Made by a program: the position numbers and the translations under genes
Part shown: piece by piece, positions 1 through 6,566 of the stretch
How the letters are laid out: every line of letters begins with the position of its first letter
How positions within the stretch are numbered: the stretch's first letter is position 1
Origin: an uncultured Chloroflexota bacterium
GTDB taxonomy: Bacteria; Chloroflexota; Limnocylindria; Limnocylindrales; CSP1-4
Reading direction: 5' to 3'
DNA length: 9,603 bases
Assembly: GCA_903928275.1 (NCBI GenBank)
Contig: CAIYQJ010000150.1
Location: forward strand, 1-9,603
Notes under the pieces: generated by a model
Told to the model about the DNA's origin: nothing
What the model saw: the letters and a program-made list of their open reading frames with translations, nothing else
Databases searched by the model: none

Positions 1-523
1 AGCTGTCGATGCCGACGATGTCGCCGCACTGGTCGTAGGTGAGCGACGCCTTCGCGCCGGTCTCGGCACGCACGAGGATCGCGATGCTGAACGTCTCGGC
101 CGGGGTCTTGCTCCCGGGCGCATACAGCGCAGCGGAGAAGCTCGTGGTGCCCGCGGCCTTGACGGGGAAGTACCAGACCCACGAGACGGGCGCGCCGAGG
201 AGCGACGTGTCGGCCGCGACGTATGGCCAGCCCACGTCGGCCGGCGCCGCGATGACGTCCATCGACGGCGCCTGCGTCGTGCGCCACTCGTACCCGGTGC
301 CCCCATTGGTCTGGAGCACGACTGCGAGGATGCCATCCGACGGCAGGTCGACCGCCTTGCCGCTCCCGTCCTGGTAGACGACGACGTAGCTGTCGCCGCT
401 GGCCCCGAGGACCGGCGACATCGCCGCGGACATGAGCAGCGCAAGGAGCGCCGGGATGGCGAGAGCGGCACCGATGCGCGCCCGAGACGCTCGGGCTCGC
501 GGATGGGACACGCCGGTCTTCAT
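1..523 (-). CDS. Secreted chagasin-like (I42) peptidase inhibitor, C-terminus cut by window edge
   Basis: Partial gene: 174 residues are visible and the frame is still open at the left edge. The ATG at 523 is preceded by a strong ribosome binding site (AAGGAGGG, 4-5 nt spacing). Residues 1-41 look like a signal peptide: an Arg-rich start, a hydrophobic stretch at about 18-40, and a likely cleavage near VLGA/S, so the protein is exported or lipid-free secreted. Residues 45-152 resemble the chagasin/I42 inhibitors of C1 cysteine peptidases: NGGTGYEW at 73-80 corresponds to the family's NPTTGYxW loop, LLGA at 108-111 and VKAAGT at 121-126 match chagasin closely from memory, followed by a Tyr-containing strand. 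The second and third inhibitory loops (GG and RPW in chagasin) are not conserved. About 20 further residues, including Cys166, follow the domain, so a tail or second domain may exist. Fold assignment is fairly sure; inhibitory activity is inference. Confidence 0.75.
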   Translation of the reverse strand, partial: MKTGVSHPRARASRARIGAALAIPALLALLMSAAMSPVLGASGDSYVVVYQDGSGKAVDLPSDGILAVVLQTNGGTGYEWRTTQAPSMDVIAAPADVGWPYVAADTSLLGAPVSWVWYFPVKAAGTTSFSAALYAPGSKTPAETFSIAILVRAETGAKASLTYDQCGDIVGIDS

Positions 524-525
524 CG

Positions 526-534
526 TCCCTCCTT
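526..534 (-). promoter_or_regulatory. Ribosome binding site of the chagasin-like gene
   Basis: AAGGAGGGA on the minus strand, just upstream of the ATG at 523. It is the best Shine-Dalgarno match in the window and fixes the start of a gene that is otherwise open-ended. Confidence 0.75.
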
Positions 535-594
535 CCGGCGCGGCGGCCGGCGGGTCGTGGGTGGGCGGCATGATGCGGTCGCAGCCCTCTCGCG

Positions 595-600
595 ACCGTA
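595..600 (-). promoter_or_regulatory. Possible -10 element (TACGGT) for the chagasin-like gene
   Basis: TACGGT fits the TAnnnT form and lies about 70 nt upstream of the start codon, in the 143-nt gap after uppS. No -35 element is visible. A short degenerate hexamer like this occurs by chance often, so this is a weak call. Confidence 0.2.
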
Positions 601-623
601 GGCGGCGCCGGTCGACGGCGCGC

Positions 624-650
624 CCACCCGTCGGTCCGACCCGGGGGTGG
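624..650 (-). terminator. Possible hairpin after uppS
   Basis: Sixteen nt downstream of the uppS stop the minus strand can fold: an outer 6-bp stem CCACCC/GGGTGG, a 4-nt bulge CCGG, and an inner GTCGG-A-CCGAC dyad. There is no T-run after it, so it is not a classical intrinsic terminator. It may be a transcript-end or processing hairpin, or simply GC-rich chance pairing. Confidence 0.3.
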
Positions 651-666
651 TACTTCCGGACCAGCC

Positions 667-1527
667 CTATCGCCCGAACCGACGAGCCCGCTGCTGGTAT
701 GTCCGGATCGCGCGGAGGAAGTCGATCTCGCGGAAGGCGGGCCAGTAGGCCTCGGAGAAGTAGTACTCGCTGTAGACGCTCTGCCACGGCAGGAAGCCGG
801 ACAGCCGGACCTCGCCCGAGGTTCGGATGATGAGGTCGGGGTCGGACGAGCCGACGGTGTACAGGTGGGCGGCGAGCATGTCCGCGGTGAGCGCGTCCGC
901 GATCCCGTCGGACGGCGTCCCCGCGGTCACGAGCTCGCGCACGGACGCCCGGAACGCCTCCAGGAGCTCGTCGCGGCCGCTGTAGCCGAGCGCGACCGTG
1001 ACGGTCATCGCCCCGTCGTCGCGCGAGAGCGCCGCCGCCCCGTCGATCGCGTCCCGGAGAGAGGCTGGCAGCGCGTCGCGACGCCCGATGACGCGGAGGC
1101 GGACGGGAGCTCGGGTGCGTCGCCGGCCCGACGCGAGCGCGCCGAGCGCGTCCGTGGCCACGCCCGTGATCGTGCCGACCTCATCCTCGGGTCGGGCGAG
1201 GTTCTCGAGCGAGAGCGCCCACAGCGTGACCTCGTGGACGCCGGCGTCCGCGGACCAGTCGACGAGCTCGAGTGCCTTCTCCGCGCCCGCCCGGTGCCCG
1301 AAGCCCGGGTCGGCGTGCCCCGCCTGGGCCGCCCAGCGTCGGTTGCCGTCCATGATCACGGCGACGTGCGCGGGCACCCGGGATCGCGCGACCTCCGCGC
1401 GGAGGCGCCGGAGGTAGATCGCATAAGCCGGCCGGAGCGCGACCGACGCGAGCCGGAGCCCGAGATCGGCGGCGGCCCGGCGGAGGATCCGCCCGGCGCG
1501 GCGGGCGTCGCGTGCAGCGCCGGCCAT
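667..1527 (-). CDS. uppS: cis-Prenyltransferase (polyprenyl / short-chain Z-prenyl diphosphate synthase), UppS family
   Basis: 286 aa. Family enzymes condense isopentenyl diphosphate onto an allylic diphosphate with Z geometry; the usual product is undecaprenyl diphosphate, the lipid carrier for cell-wall sugars. Seen: IMDGNRRWA at 58-66 with the catalytic Asp60, GHRAGAEK at 78-85, SLENLARPEDEV at 106-117, and the C-terminal signature with Arg235, Arg241 and Glu254 (RTSGE, RLSGFLPWQ, YSE), ending WPAFREIDF and RRFGR. About 34 residues precede the position where E. coli UppS begins its core; they are basic and amphipathic (LYxRRLRAEV-like). The LSGF/WQSxYSE wording recalls the mycobacterial short-chain enzyme Rv1086 more than E. 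coli UppS, so product chain length is uncertain. I chose the ATG at 1527; a GTG at 1566 in the same frame would add 13 residues and has a G-rich stretch upstream. The gene lies 83 nt downstream of the HAD gene, probably in one transcript. Confidence 0.93.
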   Translation of the reverse strand: MAGAARDARRAGRILRRAAADLGLRLASVALRPAYAIYLRRLRAEVARSRVPAHVAVIMDGNRRWAAQAGHADPGFGHRAGAEKALELVDWSADAGVHEVTLWALSLENLARPEDEVGTITGVATDALGALASGRRRTRAPVRLRVIGRRDALPASLRDAIDGAAALSRDDGAMTVTVALGYSGRDELLEAFRASVRELVTAGTPSDGIADALTADMLAAHLYTVGSSDPDLIIRTSGEVRLSGFLPWQSVYSEYYFSEAYWPAFREIDFLRAIRTYQQRARRFGR

Positions 1528-1610
1528 CGTCGCCTCGTCCGAGGGTCCCGTGCCGCCGCGCGTCACGCGAGGCCCCCACCGTGCCCACGGGGCAGCGGCC
1601 CGTCCACGCC

Positions 1611-2339
1611 TCAGGCCCCGCGGACCGGCCGCTTGCTGACGGCGCCGGCCGCCGCCGCGTCCAGGATCCGCCACCGGCGCGACCGTGCCATGCGCAGGAG
1701 GGCGGCGTCCGGCGTGACCGCGACGGCCTGCGCTGCGGCCCGGAGGAGCGGCGCGTCGGCGATGGAATCGCCATACGCACGCGCGACGGACGCGGTCCCG
1801 ATGAGCCGTGCGAGCCGGTCGATCTTGCGCGGGCCCGTGTTCACCGGCCCGGCGAGGCGCCCCGTGAAGGTACCGTCGGCGACCTCGAGGGGCGTGCCCA
1901 CGTACTCCGCCCCGATGCGCTCGGCGAAGAGCCGCAGGACGGGGTCGTAGGTGCCCGAGACGACGACGACGCGGGCGCCGGCGACGCGGGCCTCCACGAG
2001 CTCCTCGAGCAGCGGCTCGCGCCTGCCCGGCCACAGCTCCTCGTCGACGACCCACGCGGCGATCTCGTCGAGCTCGGCCGTGCTCCGGCCCGCGAGCTGG
2101 CCGGCGAGGTCGCGGATCCATCGGTCGCGGAACGGCTGGCGCGGGATGAGGCCTGCCCGAACGAGCGGCATCGCGGCGAGACGGGGGGCCAGGAAGAGGC
2201 GGTAGCTGCGGCTGCGGCCGTGCGTCGCCAGCCAGCGACCCACGCCCCGCCACGTCTCCCCGTCGGTGAGAGTCCCCTCGAGGTCGGCTGCAACGACGTC
2301 CCCGGGCCGGATCGGAAGGTCGGTCACGCCCGGTAGCAT
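1611..2339 (-). CDS. HAD-superfamily IB hydrolase (phosphoserine phosphatase-like)
   Basis: 242 aa, cytoplasmic (no signal or clear membrane segment). It has all four HAD motifs: motif I DLEGT at 19-23 (nucleophile Asp19), motif II VVVSGT at 125-130 (Ser128), motif III Lys172, and motif IV GDSIAD at 190-195 (Asp191, Asp195). The helical cap at about residues 30-110 and the layout fit subfamily IB, the SerB/CicA-like phosphomonoesterases. Motif I carries Glu21 where most family phosphatases have the second Asp; Pseudomonas ThrH also has DLEG, so the change need not kill activity. Substrate unknown: phosphoserine is possible, and a prenyl or lipid phosphate is suggested only by uppS downstream. 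Start is ATG at 2339 with GAGGTG a few bases upstream, but both lie in a perfect stem-loop; a GTG at 2327 just beyond the hairpin is an alternative start with no good ribosome binding site. Confidence 0.85.
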   Translation of the reverse strand: MLPGVTDLPIRPGDVVAADLEGTLTDGETWRGVGRWLATHGRSRSYRLFLAPRLAAMPLVRAGLIPRQPFRDRWIRDLAGQLAGRSTAELDEIAAWVVDEELWPGRREPLLEELVEARVAGARVVVVSGTYDPVLRLFAERIGAEYVGTPLEVADGTFTGRLAGPVNTGPRKIDRLARLIGTASVARAYGDSIADAPLLRAAAQAVAVTPDAALLRMARSRRWRILDAAAAGAVSKRPVRGA

Positions 2340-2372
2340 CGCACCTCGGCGAGAAGGACGCCGAGGTGCGAT
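2338..2372 (-). promoter_or_regulatory. Perfect 14-bp stem-loop between ppdK and the HAD gene, covering the HAD ribosome binding site
   Basis: The arms 2338-2351 and 2359-2372 are exact inverted repeats (CGCACCTCGGC core) around a 7-nt loop, 22 nt after the ppdK stop codon on the transcribed strand. The 3' arm contains GAGGTGCG, the HAD ribosome binding site, and the first two bases of its ATG. No T-run follows, so it is a poor intrinsic terminator on sequence alone. It could end or protect the ppdK mRNA, repress HAD translation, or both. Confidence 0.7.
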
Positions 2373-2394
2373 CGGGCAGTGATGGGTGCGCGCC

Positions 2395-5181
2395 CTACTT
2401 GTCGCGGTCGTTCGCGCCGGAGAGCACCGCCTGCGCCGCCGCGAGCCGGGCGACCGGCACGCGGAACGGCGAGCACGACACGTAGTCGAGGCCGATCTTC
2501 TCGCACTTGTAGATCGACTCGGGATCCCCGCCATGCTCGCCGCAGATGCCGAGCTCGAGGTCCGGGCGCGTCGCCCGGCCCTTGGTCACCGCGACCCGCA
2601 TGAGGTCGGCGACCGCGTCGTCGAGCGTCTGGAACGGGTTCACGGGGAGGATGCCCGTCTCCACGTACTTGAGAAGGAAGCCGCCCTCGGCGTCATCGCG
2701 GCTGTAGCCGAAGGTGAGCTGGGTCAGGTCGTTCGTGCCGAAGCTGAAGAACGCAGCCTCGACGGCGATCTCGTCGGCGGTGAGGGCGCCGCGCGGGATC
2801 TCGATCATCGTCCCGAACTTGTAGTCGACCTTGACGCCGGCGGCCTCCTCGACCCGCACGGCCTCGGCCTCGAGGAGCTTCTTCACGGCCGAGAGCTCGT
2901 TCACGTGCCCGACGAGCGGGATCATGATCTTGGCGATCGGGTGCCCGCCGTCGCGGCGGACCGCGACCTGGGCGTTGAGGATCGCCCGCGTCTGGACCTT
3001 CACGAAGTCCGGGATCATGAGGCCGAGGCGGACGCCGCGCAGCCCGAGCATCGGGTTCTGCTCGCGCATCGAGTTCACCGCGACGAGCATCTCGCGGGCA
3101 GCGGCGAACTCGGGATCGGCCTCCGGCGTGCCCACGGCGCGAAGCCGCGTGACGAGCTCCAGGACGTCGTCGTGGTTCGGGAGGAACTCGTGCAGCGGCG
3201 GATCGATGAGCCGCACGACGACGGGCAGCCCGTCCATCGCGCGGAAGATCCCCTCGAAGTCGCCTTGCTGGAGCTTCTCGAGCTTGGCCATCGCGGCGTC
3301 GAACCGCGCCACGACGGCGACGTCCTCGGCGTCGAGCGTCTCGCCGCCTTCCAGACGCTCCTTGGCGCGCGTCGCCTTCGCCGCGACGAGGATCGCGCCG
3401 CGCACGATCTCCAGCCGCTCGCCCTCGCGGAACATGTGCTCGGTGCGGCAGAGGCCGATCCCCTGCGCCCCGTAGCTCCGGGCCTGGGCGGCCTCCTCGG
3501 GCTTGTCGGCGTTGCACCAGACGCCCATCCGCCGGATCCGGTCGGCGTAGCGGAGGATCTCCTGGAGCTCGGGCTGGTCCTCGAAGCGGGCGGACACGGT
3601 GGGAATGGCGCCGACGAACACTTCGCCCGTGGAACCGTCGAGGCTGATCCAGTCGCCCTCGTGGACCTCGAGGCCGCTCTCGTTCGAACGGGCGAGCTTC
3701 GCATCGGCGTCGACGTGGAGCTCGGCCGATCCGGCCACGCACGGCTTGCCGATCTGGCGGGCGACGACGGCAGCGTGCGACGTGGCGCCGCCGCGGGCGG
3801 TGAGGATGCCCTGCGCGACGGCCATGCCGTGGAAGTCGTCGGGCGCGGTCTCCTCGCGGACGAGGACCACGCGCTCGCCGCGCCCCACCCACACGACGGC
3901 CTCGTCCGCGGTGAAGACGGCGCGACCGACGGCCGCGCCCGGGGAGGCGTTCAGGCCCTTCGCGATGCGCTGGGCGATCCTGCGCGCGCCGGGGTCGAAC
4001 TGGTCGCGGAGAAGCTGGTCGACCTGGGTCGGCTCGATCCGCGAGACCGCCTCGGCCTCGGCGATGAGGCCCTCGGCGACCATGTCCACCGCGACCTTCA
4101 CGGCCGCGGCGGCGGTTCGCTTCGCGGAGCGCGTCTGGAGCATGTAGAGCTTGCCGCGCTCGATCGTGAACTCGAGGTCCTGCACGTCGCGGTAGTGACG
4201 CTCGAGCCGGTCGGCGATCTGCTGGAACTCCGCGAACGCGGCGGGCATCTCGTCGGCAAGGTGGCTGATCTTCTGCGGCGTCCGGATCCCGGCGACGACG
4301 TCCTCGCCCTGGGCGTTGACGAGGTACTCGCCGTACAGGACCTTCTCGCCGGTGTTCGGGTCGCGCGTGAAGGCGACGCCCGTGCCGGAATCGGTCCCCA
4401 TGTTCCCGAAGACCATCGTGACGACGTTGACGGCCGTGCCGAGGTCGTGCGCGATCTTCTGGCTGTTGCGGTAGTCGTTCGCGCGCTTCCCGAACCAGCT
4501 CGCGAAGACCGCCTTGACCGCGAGGTCCAGCTGCTCGTCCGGATCGGTGGGGAAGTCGCGCCCCGTGGCCTCACGGACGGCGACCATGTACGTTGCGACG
4601 AGCGCGCGGAGGTCGTCGGCGGTGAGGTCCGTGTCAGCGCGGACGCCACGAGCCACCTTCATCGCCTCGAGCGGATCGTCGAAGCGCTTCCCGTCGACGC
4701 CCATGACGATGCGGCCGAACATCCCGATGAACCGGCGGTACGCGTCCCACCCGAAGCGATCGTTGCCCGTGAGCGCGATGAGGCCGGTAAGGGTCTGCTC
4801 GTTGAGGCCCAGGTTGAGGACGGTGTCCATCATCCCGGGCATCGAGAACCTGGCACCGGAGCGGACCGAGACGAGGAGGGGGTTGGCGGCGTCGCCGAAC
4901 CCCTTGCCGCTCTGCTGCTCCACCTCGCGGACGGCCTCGAGGACGTCCTCCCAGAGCCCCGCGGGGAGCTGGTTGCCGGCGGCGAAGTAGTCGTTGCACG
5001 CCTGCGTCGTGATCGTGAAGCCGGGCGGGACCGGCAGCCCCGCGTTCGTCATCTCGGCGAGGCCCGCGCCCTTCCCGCCGAGCAGTTCCTTCATGGAGCC
5101 GTCGCCCTCGGCGCGGCCGCCACCCCACGCGTAGATGTACCGCTTGGAGGCGCGATGGGAACGGGCAGGGGCGTCGAGCAT
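2395..5181 (-). CDS. ppdK: Pyruvate, phosphate dikinase
   Basis: 928 aa, complete. Catalyses ATP + phosphate + pyruvate to AMP + PPi + PEP, reversibly; cytoplasmic. Domains in order: ATP-grasp nucleotide-binding region, about 15-360 (GGKGAGLAEM at 35-44, SVRSGARFSMPGMMDT at 105-120, GTDSGTGVAFTRDP at 262-275, LQTRSAKRTA at 348-357); swivelling phosphohistidine domain with GGATSHAAV, where His469 is the phospho-carrier and Thr467 the residue regulated in some homologues; C-terminal PEP/pyruvate barrel with Arg579, Arg657, Glu794, Asn817 and Cys880 (GICGEHGGD). These line up with Clostridium symbiosum H455, R561, R617, E745, N768 and C831 (from memory). The offset growth, 18 to 40 between the two Arg, implies an insertion of about 22 residues at roughly 605-650. 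Start ATG 5181 has GAGGAG 8 nt upstream. Divergent from the alcohol dehydrogenase gene; probably heads a transcript into the HAD gene. Confidence 0.97.
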   Translation of the reverse strand: MLDAPARSHRASKRYIYAWGGGRAEGDGSMKELLGGKGAGLAEMTNAGLPVPPGFTITTQACNDYFAAGNQLPAGLWEDVLEAVREVEQQSGKGFGDAANPLLVSVRSGARFSMPGMMDTVLNLGLNEQTLTGLIALTGNDRFGWDAYRRFIGMFGRIVMGVDGKRFDDPLEAMKVARGVRADTDLTADDLRALVATYMVAVREATGRDFPTDPDEQLDLAVKAVFASWFGKRANDYRNSQKIAHDLGTAVNVVTMVFGNMGTDSGTGVAFTRDPNTGEKVLYGEYLVNAQGEDVVAGIRTPQKISHLADEMPAAFAEFQQIADRLERHYRDVQDLEFTIERGKLYMLQTRSAKRTAAAAVKVAVDMVAEGLIAEAEAVSRIEPTQVDQLLRDQFDPGARRIAQRIAKGLNASPGAAVGRAVFTADEAVVWVGRGERVVLVREETAPDDFHGMAVAQGILTARGGATSHAAVVARQIGKPCVAGSAELHVDADAKLARSNESGLEVHEGDWISLDGSTGEVFVGAIPTVSARFEDQPELQEILRYADRIRRMGVWCNADKPEEAAQARSYGAQGIGLCRTEHMFREGERLEIVRGAILVAAKATRAKERLEGGETLDAEDVAVVARFDAAMAKLEKLQQGDFEGIFRAMDGLPVVVRLIDPPLHEFLPNHDDVLELVTRLRAVGTPEADPEFAAAREMLVAVNSMREQNPMLGLRGVRLGLMIPDFVKVQTRAILNAQVAVRRDGGHPIAKIMIPLVGHVNELSAVKKLLEAEAVRVEEAAGVKVDYKFGTMIEIPRGALTADEIAVEAAFFSFGTNDLTQLTFGYSRDDAEGGFLLKYVETGILPVNPFQTLDDAVADLMRVAVTKGRATRPDLELGICGEHGGDPESIYKCEKIGLDYVSCSPFRVPVARLAAAQAVLSGANDRDK

Positions 5182-5189
5182 CGGGATGG

Positions 5190-5195
5190 CTCCTC
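5190..5195 (-). promoter_or_regulatory. Ribosome binding site of ppdK
   Basis: GAGGAG on the minus strand, 8 nt before the ATG at 5181. It supports this start over the internal Met at residue 30, which lies inside the conserved N-terminal motif. Confidence 0.7.
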
Positions 5196-5204
5196 GTGAG
5201 ACCG

Positions 5205-5221
5205 GCGCCCTGGCTGGGCGC
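5205..5221 (-). other. Small hairpin in the ppdK leader
   Basis: GCGCCC and GGGCGC flank a 5-nt loop, giving a 6-bp stem between the proposed ppdK -10 element and its ribosome binding site. It would sit in an untranslated leader of about 60 nt. It may stabilise the mRNA; in DNA this GC-rich it may also be chance. Confidence 0.3.
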
Positions 5222-5246
5222 GGAGGGGACTGGTCCGTACCTTTCC

Positions 5247-5252
5247 ATCATA
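5247..5252 (-). promoter_or_regulatory. Probable -10 element of ppdK (TATGAT)
   Basis: TATGAT on the minus strand is one base from the TATAAT consensus and stands out in GC-rich surroundings. It would start transcription near 5240, leaving a leader of about 60 nt. No recognisable -35 box lies 16-18 nt upstream. The 210-nt gap between ppdK and the divergent dehydrogenase holds this, the leader hairpin, the dehydrogenase -10 element and otherwise only GC-rich sequence. Confidence 0.5.
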
Positions 5253-5379
5253 CGCCGGTCGCCGTCGGCCGCCGGCCGCCGTGGGCTCTCGCCGCGGGCC
5301 CCCACCGGACCCGAGCCGCGGCCGCTCGAGGCCGCCGAGAGCCGCCCGCGGCGGCCGGTCCCCGCGCTGAGACGGCGGC

Positions 5380-5385
5380 TATCCT
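5380..5385 (+). promoter_or_regulatory. Probable -10 element of a leaderless alcohol dehydrogenase mRNA (TATCCT)
   Basis: TATCCT fits TAnnnT and ends 6 nt before the A of the ATG at 5392, which places the expected +1 exactly on the start codon. No Shine-Dalgarno sequence precedes that ATG, in contrast to most other genes here. Together these suggest leaderless transcription. No -35 box is evident. Confidence 0.45.
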
Positions 5386-5391
5386 CATCCC

Positions 5392-6504
5392 ATGCCCGAT
5401 CCGATCCGTGTCCGTGCCGTCGTCCTCCGTGCCCAGGGGGCTCCCGTCGCCGTCGAGGAGCTGCTCCTGGCCCCTCCCGGACCCGGCGAGGTCCAGGTGC
5501 GCATCCGGGCCAGCGGCGTGTGCCGGTCCGACCTCCACGTCCGGGACGGCGACTGGCCTCGGCCGGTCCCGGTCGTCATCGGGCACGAGGGAGCGGGCGT
5601 CGTGGAGGCGGTGGGTGCCGGCGTGGCGTCGCCGCGCGTCGGGGACATGGTCGTCCTCAGCTGGAACGCGCCCTGCCTGCGCTGCGGAGCCTGCCGCGGC
5701 GGACGGCCGTGGCTGTGCTCGGGCGGGTCGGCGGCGACGCACCGGCTGCCGGGCGGACGCGCGCCGTTCCGGGACGCCTCGGACGGCGAGGTGCTCGCCT
5801 ACCTCGCGGTCGGGACGATGGCCGAGCGGGTCGTGGTCCCGGCCGAGGCTGCCATCGGGGTCCCCGAGATCGACCCCGCGGCCGCGGCGCTCGTCGGGTG
5901 CGCGGTGAGCACCGGCGTGGGCGCGGTCCTCCGGACGGCCGAGGTGCCGGCCGGCGCATCGGTCGTGGTCGTGGGCCTCGGCGGCGTGGGGCTCTCGGTG
6001 CTCATGGGGGCCGTCCTCGCCTGCGCGGGCCCGATCGTCGTCGTGGACCGGGACGCCGCGAAGCTCGCCCTCGCTGGCGCACTCGGCGCGACCGCCGGCA
6101 TCCTCGCCGGCAGCGATGCGGCGGAGACGGCCGCGGCGATCCGCGACGCGACCGATGGCGGCCCCGACTTCGCGTTCGAGGCGGTGGGCACGACCGGCTC
6201 CGCGGAGCTCGCGATCTCGGCGGTCCGCGCCGGCGGCACCGCGGTCCTGGTCGGGATCCCCGCATTCACCGAACGGGCATCGTTGGCGGTCTACCCGTTC
6301 GTGGACGGCGGCCGGCGGATCCTCGGCTCCGCGTACGGGTCGACGGTGGCCACGCGGGACTTCCCGCTGTACGCGCGCCTGCACCGGGAAGGTCGCCTCC
6401 CCATCGAGCGCCTCATCGAGGAGCGGATCCCGCTCGACGGCGTGGAGGCCGCACTCGCGTCCCTGCGCCGCGGCGAGGGCGCCCGGCGCGTCGCGATCCC
6501 CTGA
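5392..6504 (+). CDS. Zinc-dependent medium-chain alcohol dehydrogenase
   Basis: 370 aa, cytoplasmic, oxidises an alcohol (or reduces an aldehyde) with NAD(H). Seen: catalytic zinc ligands Cys44 (SGVCRSDLH), His65-Glu66 (GHEGAG) and Cys170 (VGCAVSTG); structural zinc ligands Cys95, Cys98, Cys101 and Cys109 (CxxCxxCx7C); Rossmann motif GLGGVG at 195-200; Asp219 after the second strand (VVVDRD), which favours NAD over NADP. Length and both zinc sites fit the class III/liver-type alcohol dehydrogenase group, which includes formaldehyde-thiol adduct dehydrogenases; the natural substrate cannot be read from sequence. Compared with formaldehyde dehydrogenases it has no obvious glutathione or mycothiol marker that I can name. 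The start at 5392 has no ribosome binding site but a well-placed -10 element. It is divergent from ppdK and separated by 203 nt from the next gene, so it is probably transcribed alone. Confidence 0.92.
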   Translation: MPDPIRVRAVVLRAQGAPVAVEELLLAPPGPGEVQVRIRASGVCRSDLHVRDGDWPRPVPVVIGHEGAGVVEAVGAGVASPRVGDMVVLSWNAPCLRCGACRGGRPWLCSGGSAATHRLPGGRAPFRDASDGEVLAYLAVGTMAERVVVPAEAAIGVPEIDPAAAALVGCAVSTGVGAVLRTAEVPAGASVVVVGLGGVGLSVLMGAVLACAGPIVVVDRDAAKLALAGALGATAGILAGSDAAETAAAIRDATDGGPDFAFEAVGTTGSAELAISAVRAGGTAVLVGIPAFTERASLAVYPFVDGGRRILGSAYGSTVATRDFPLYARLHREGRLPIERLIEERIPLDGVEAALASLRRGEGARRVAIP

Positions 6505-6517
6505 CGGCGTCGATGGC

Positions 6518-6542
6518 GGTCGCGAGCCGGCGTGGTCGCGAG
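6518..6542. repeat. Short direct repeat (GGTCGCGAG twice)
   Basis: GGTCGCGAG occurs at 6518-6526 and 6534-6542, a 16-bp period, just after the dehydrogenase stop codon. The GGTCGCG part recurs near 6634. It is too short to classify and may be part of the same low-complexity GC tract as the 25-bp repeat downstream. Confidence 0.4.
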
Positions 6543-6566
6543 TTTGCGCGTGCGCGAGGATGCGCC

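Noticed and set aside
39..377. A 112-codon plus-strand frame at the left edge.
   Set aside because: It is antisense to the chagasin-like coding frame, which has a signal peptide, a strong ribosome binding site and family motifs.
865..2336. Plus-strand frames opposite uppS and the HAD gene (865-1950 and 1512-2336).
   Set aside because: Low-complexity Arg/Ala-rich translations with no recognisable domain; the minus-strand genes have full catalytic motif sets.
2386..5199. A 937-codon open frame on the plus strand, exactly antisense to ppdK.
   Set aside because: Its translation is dominated by Arg, Glu, Leu, Asp and His with no recognisable motif. It is the mirror of a strongly conserved gene whose G/C-rich third positions remove stop codons from the opposite strand.
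5318..5335. A GCGGCC/GGCCGC dyad with a 6-nt loop upstream of the alcohol dehydrogenase.
   Set aside because: Such G/C-only dyads are expected by chance at this base composition, and it has no clear relation to either promoter.
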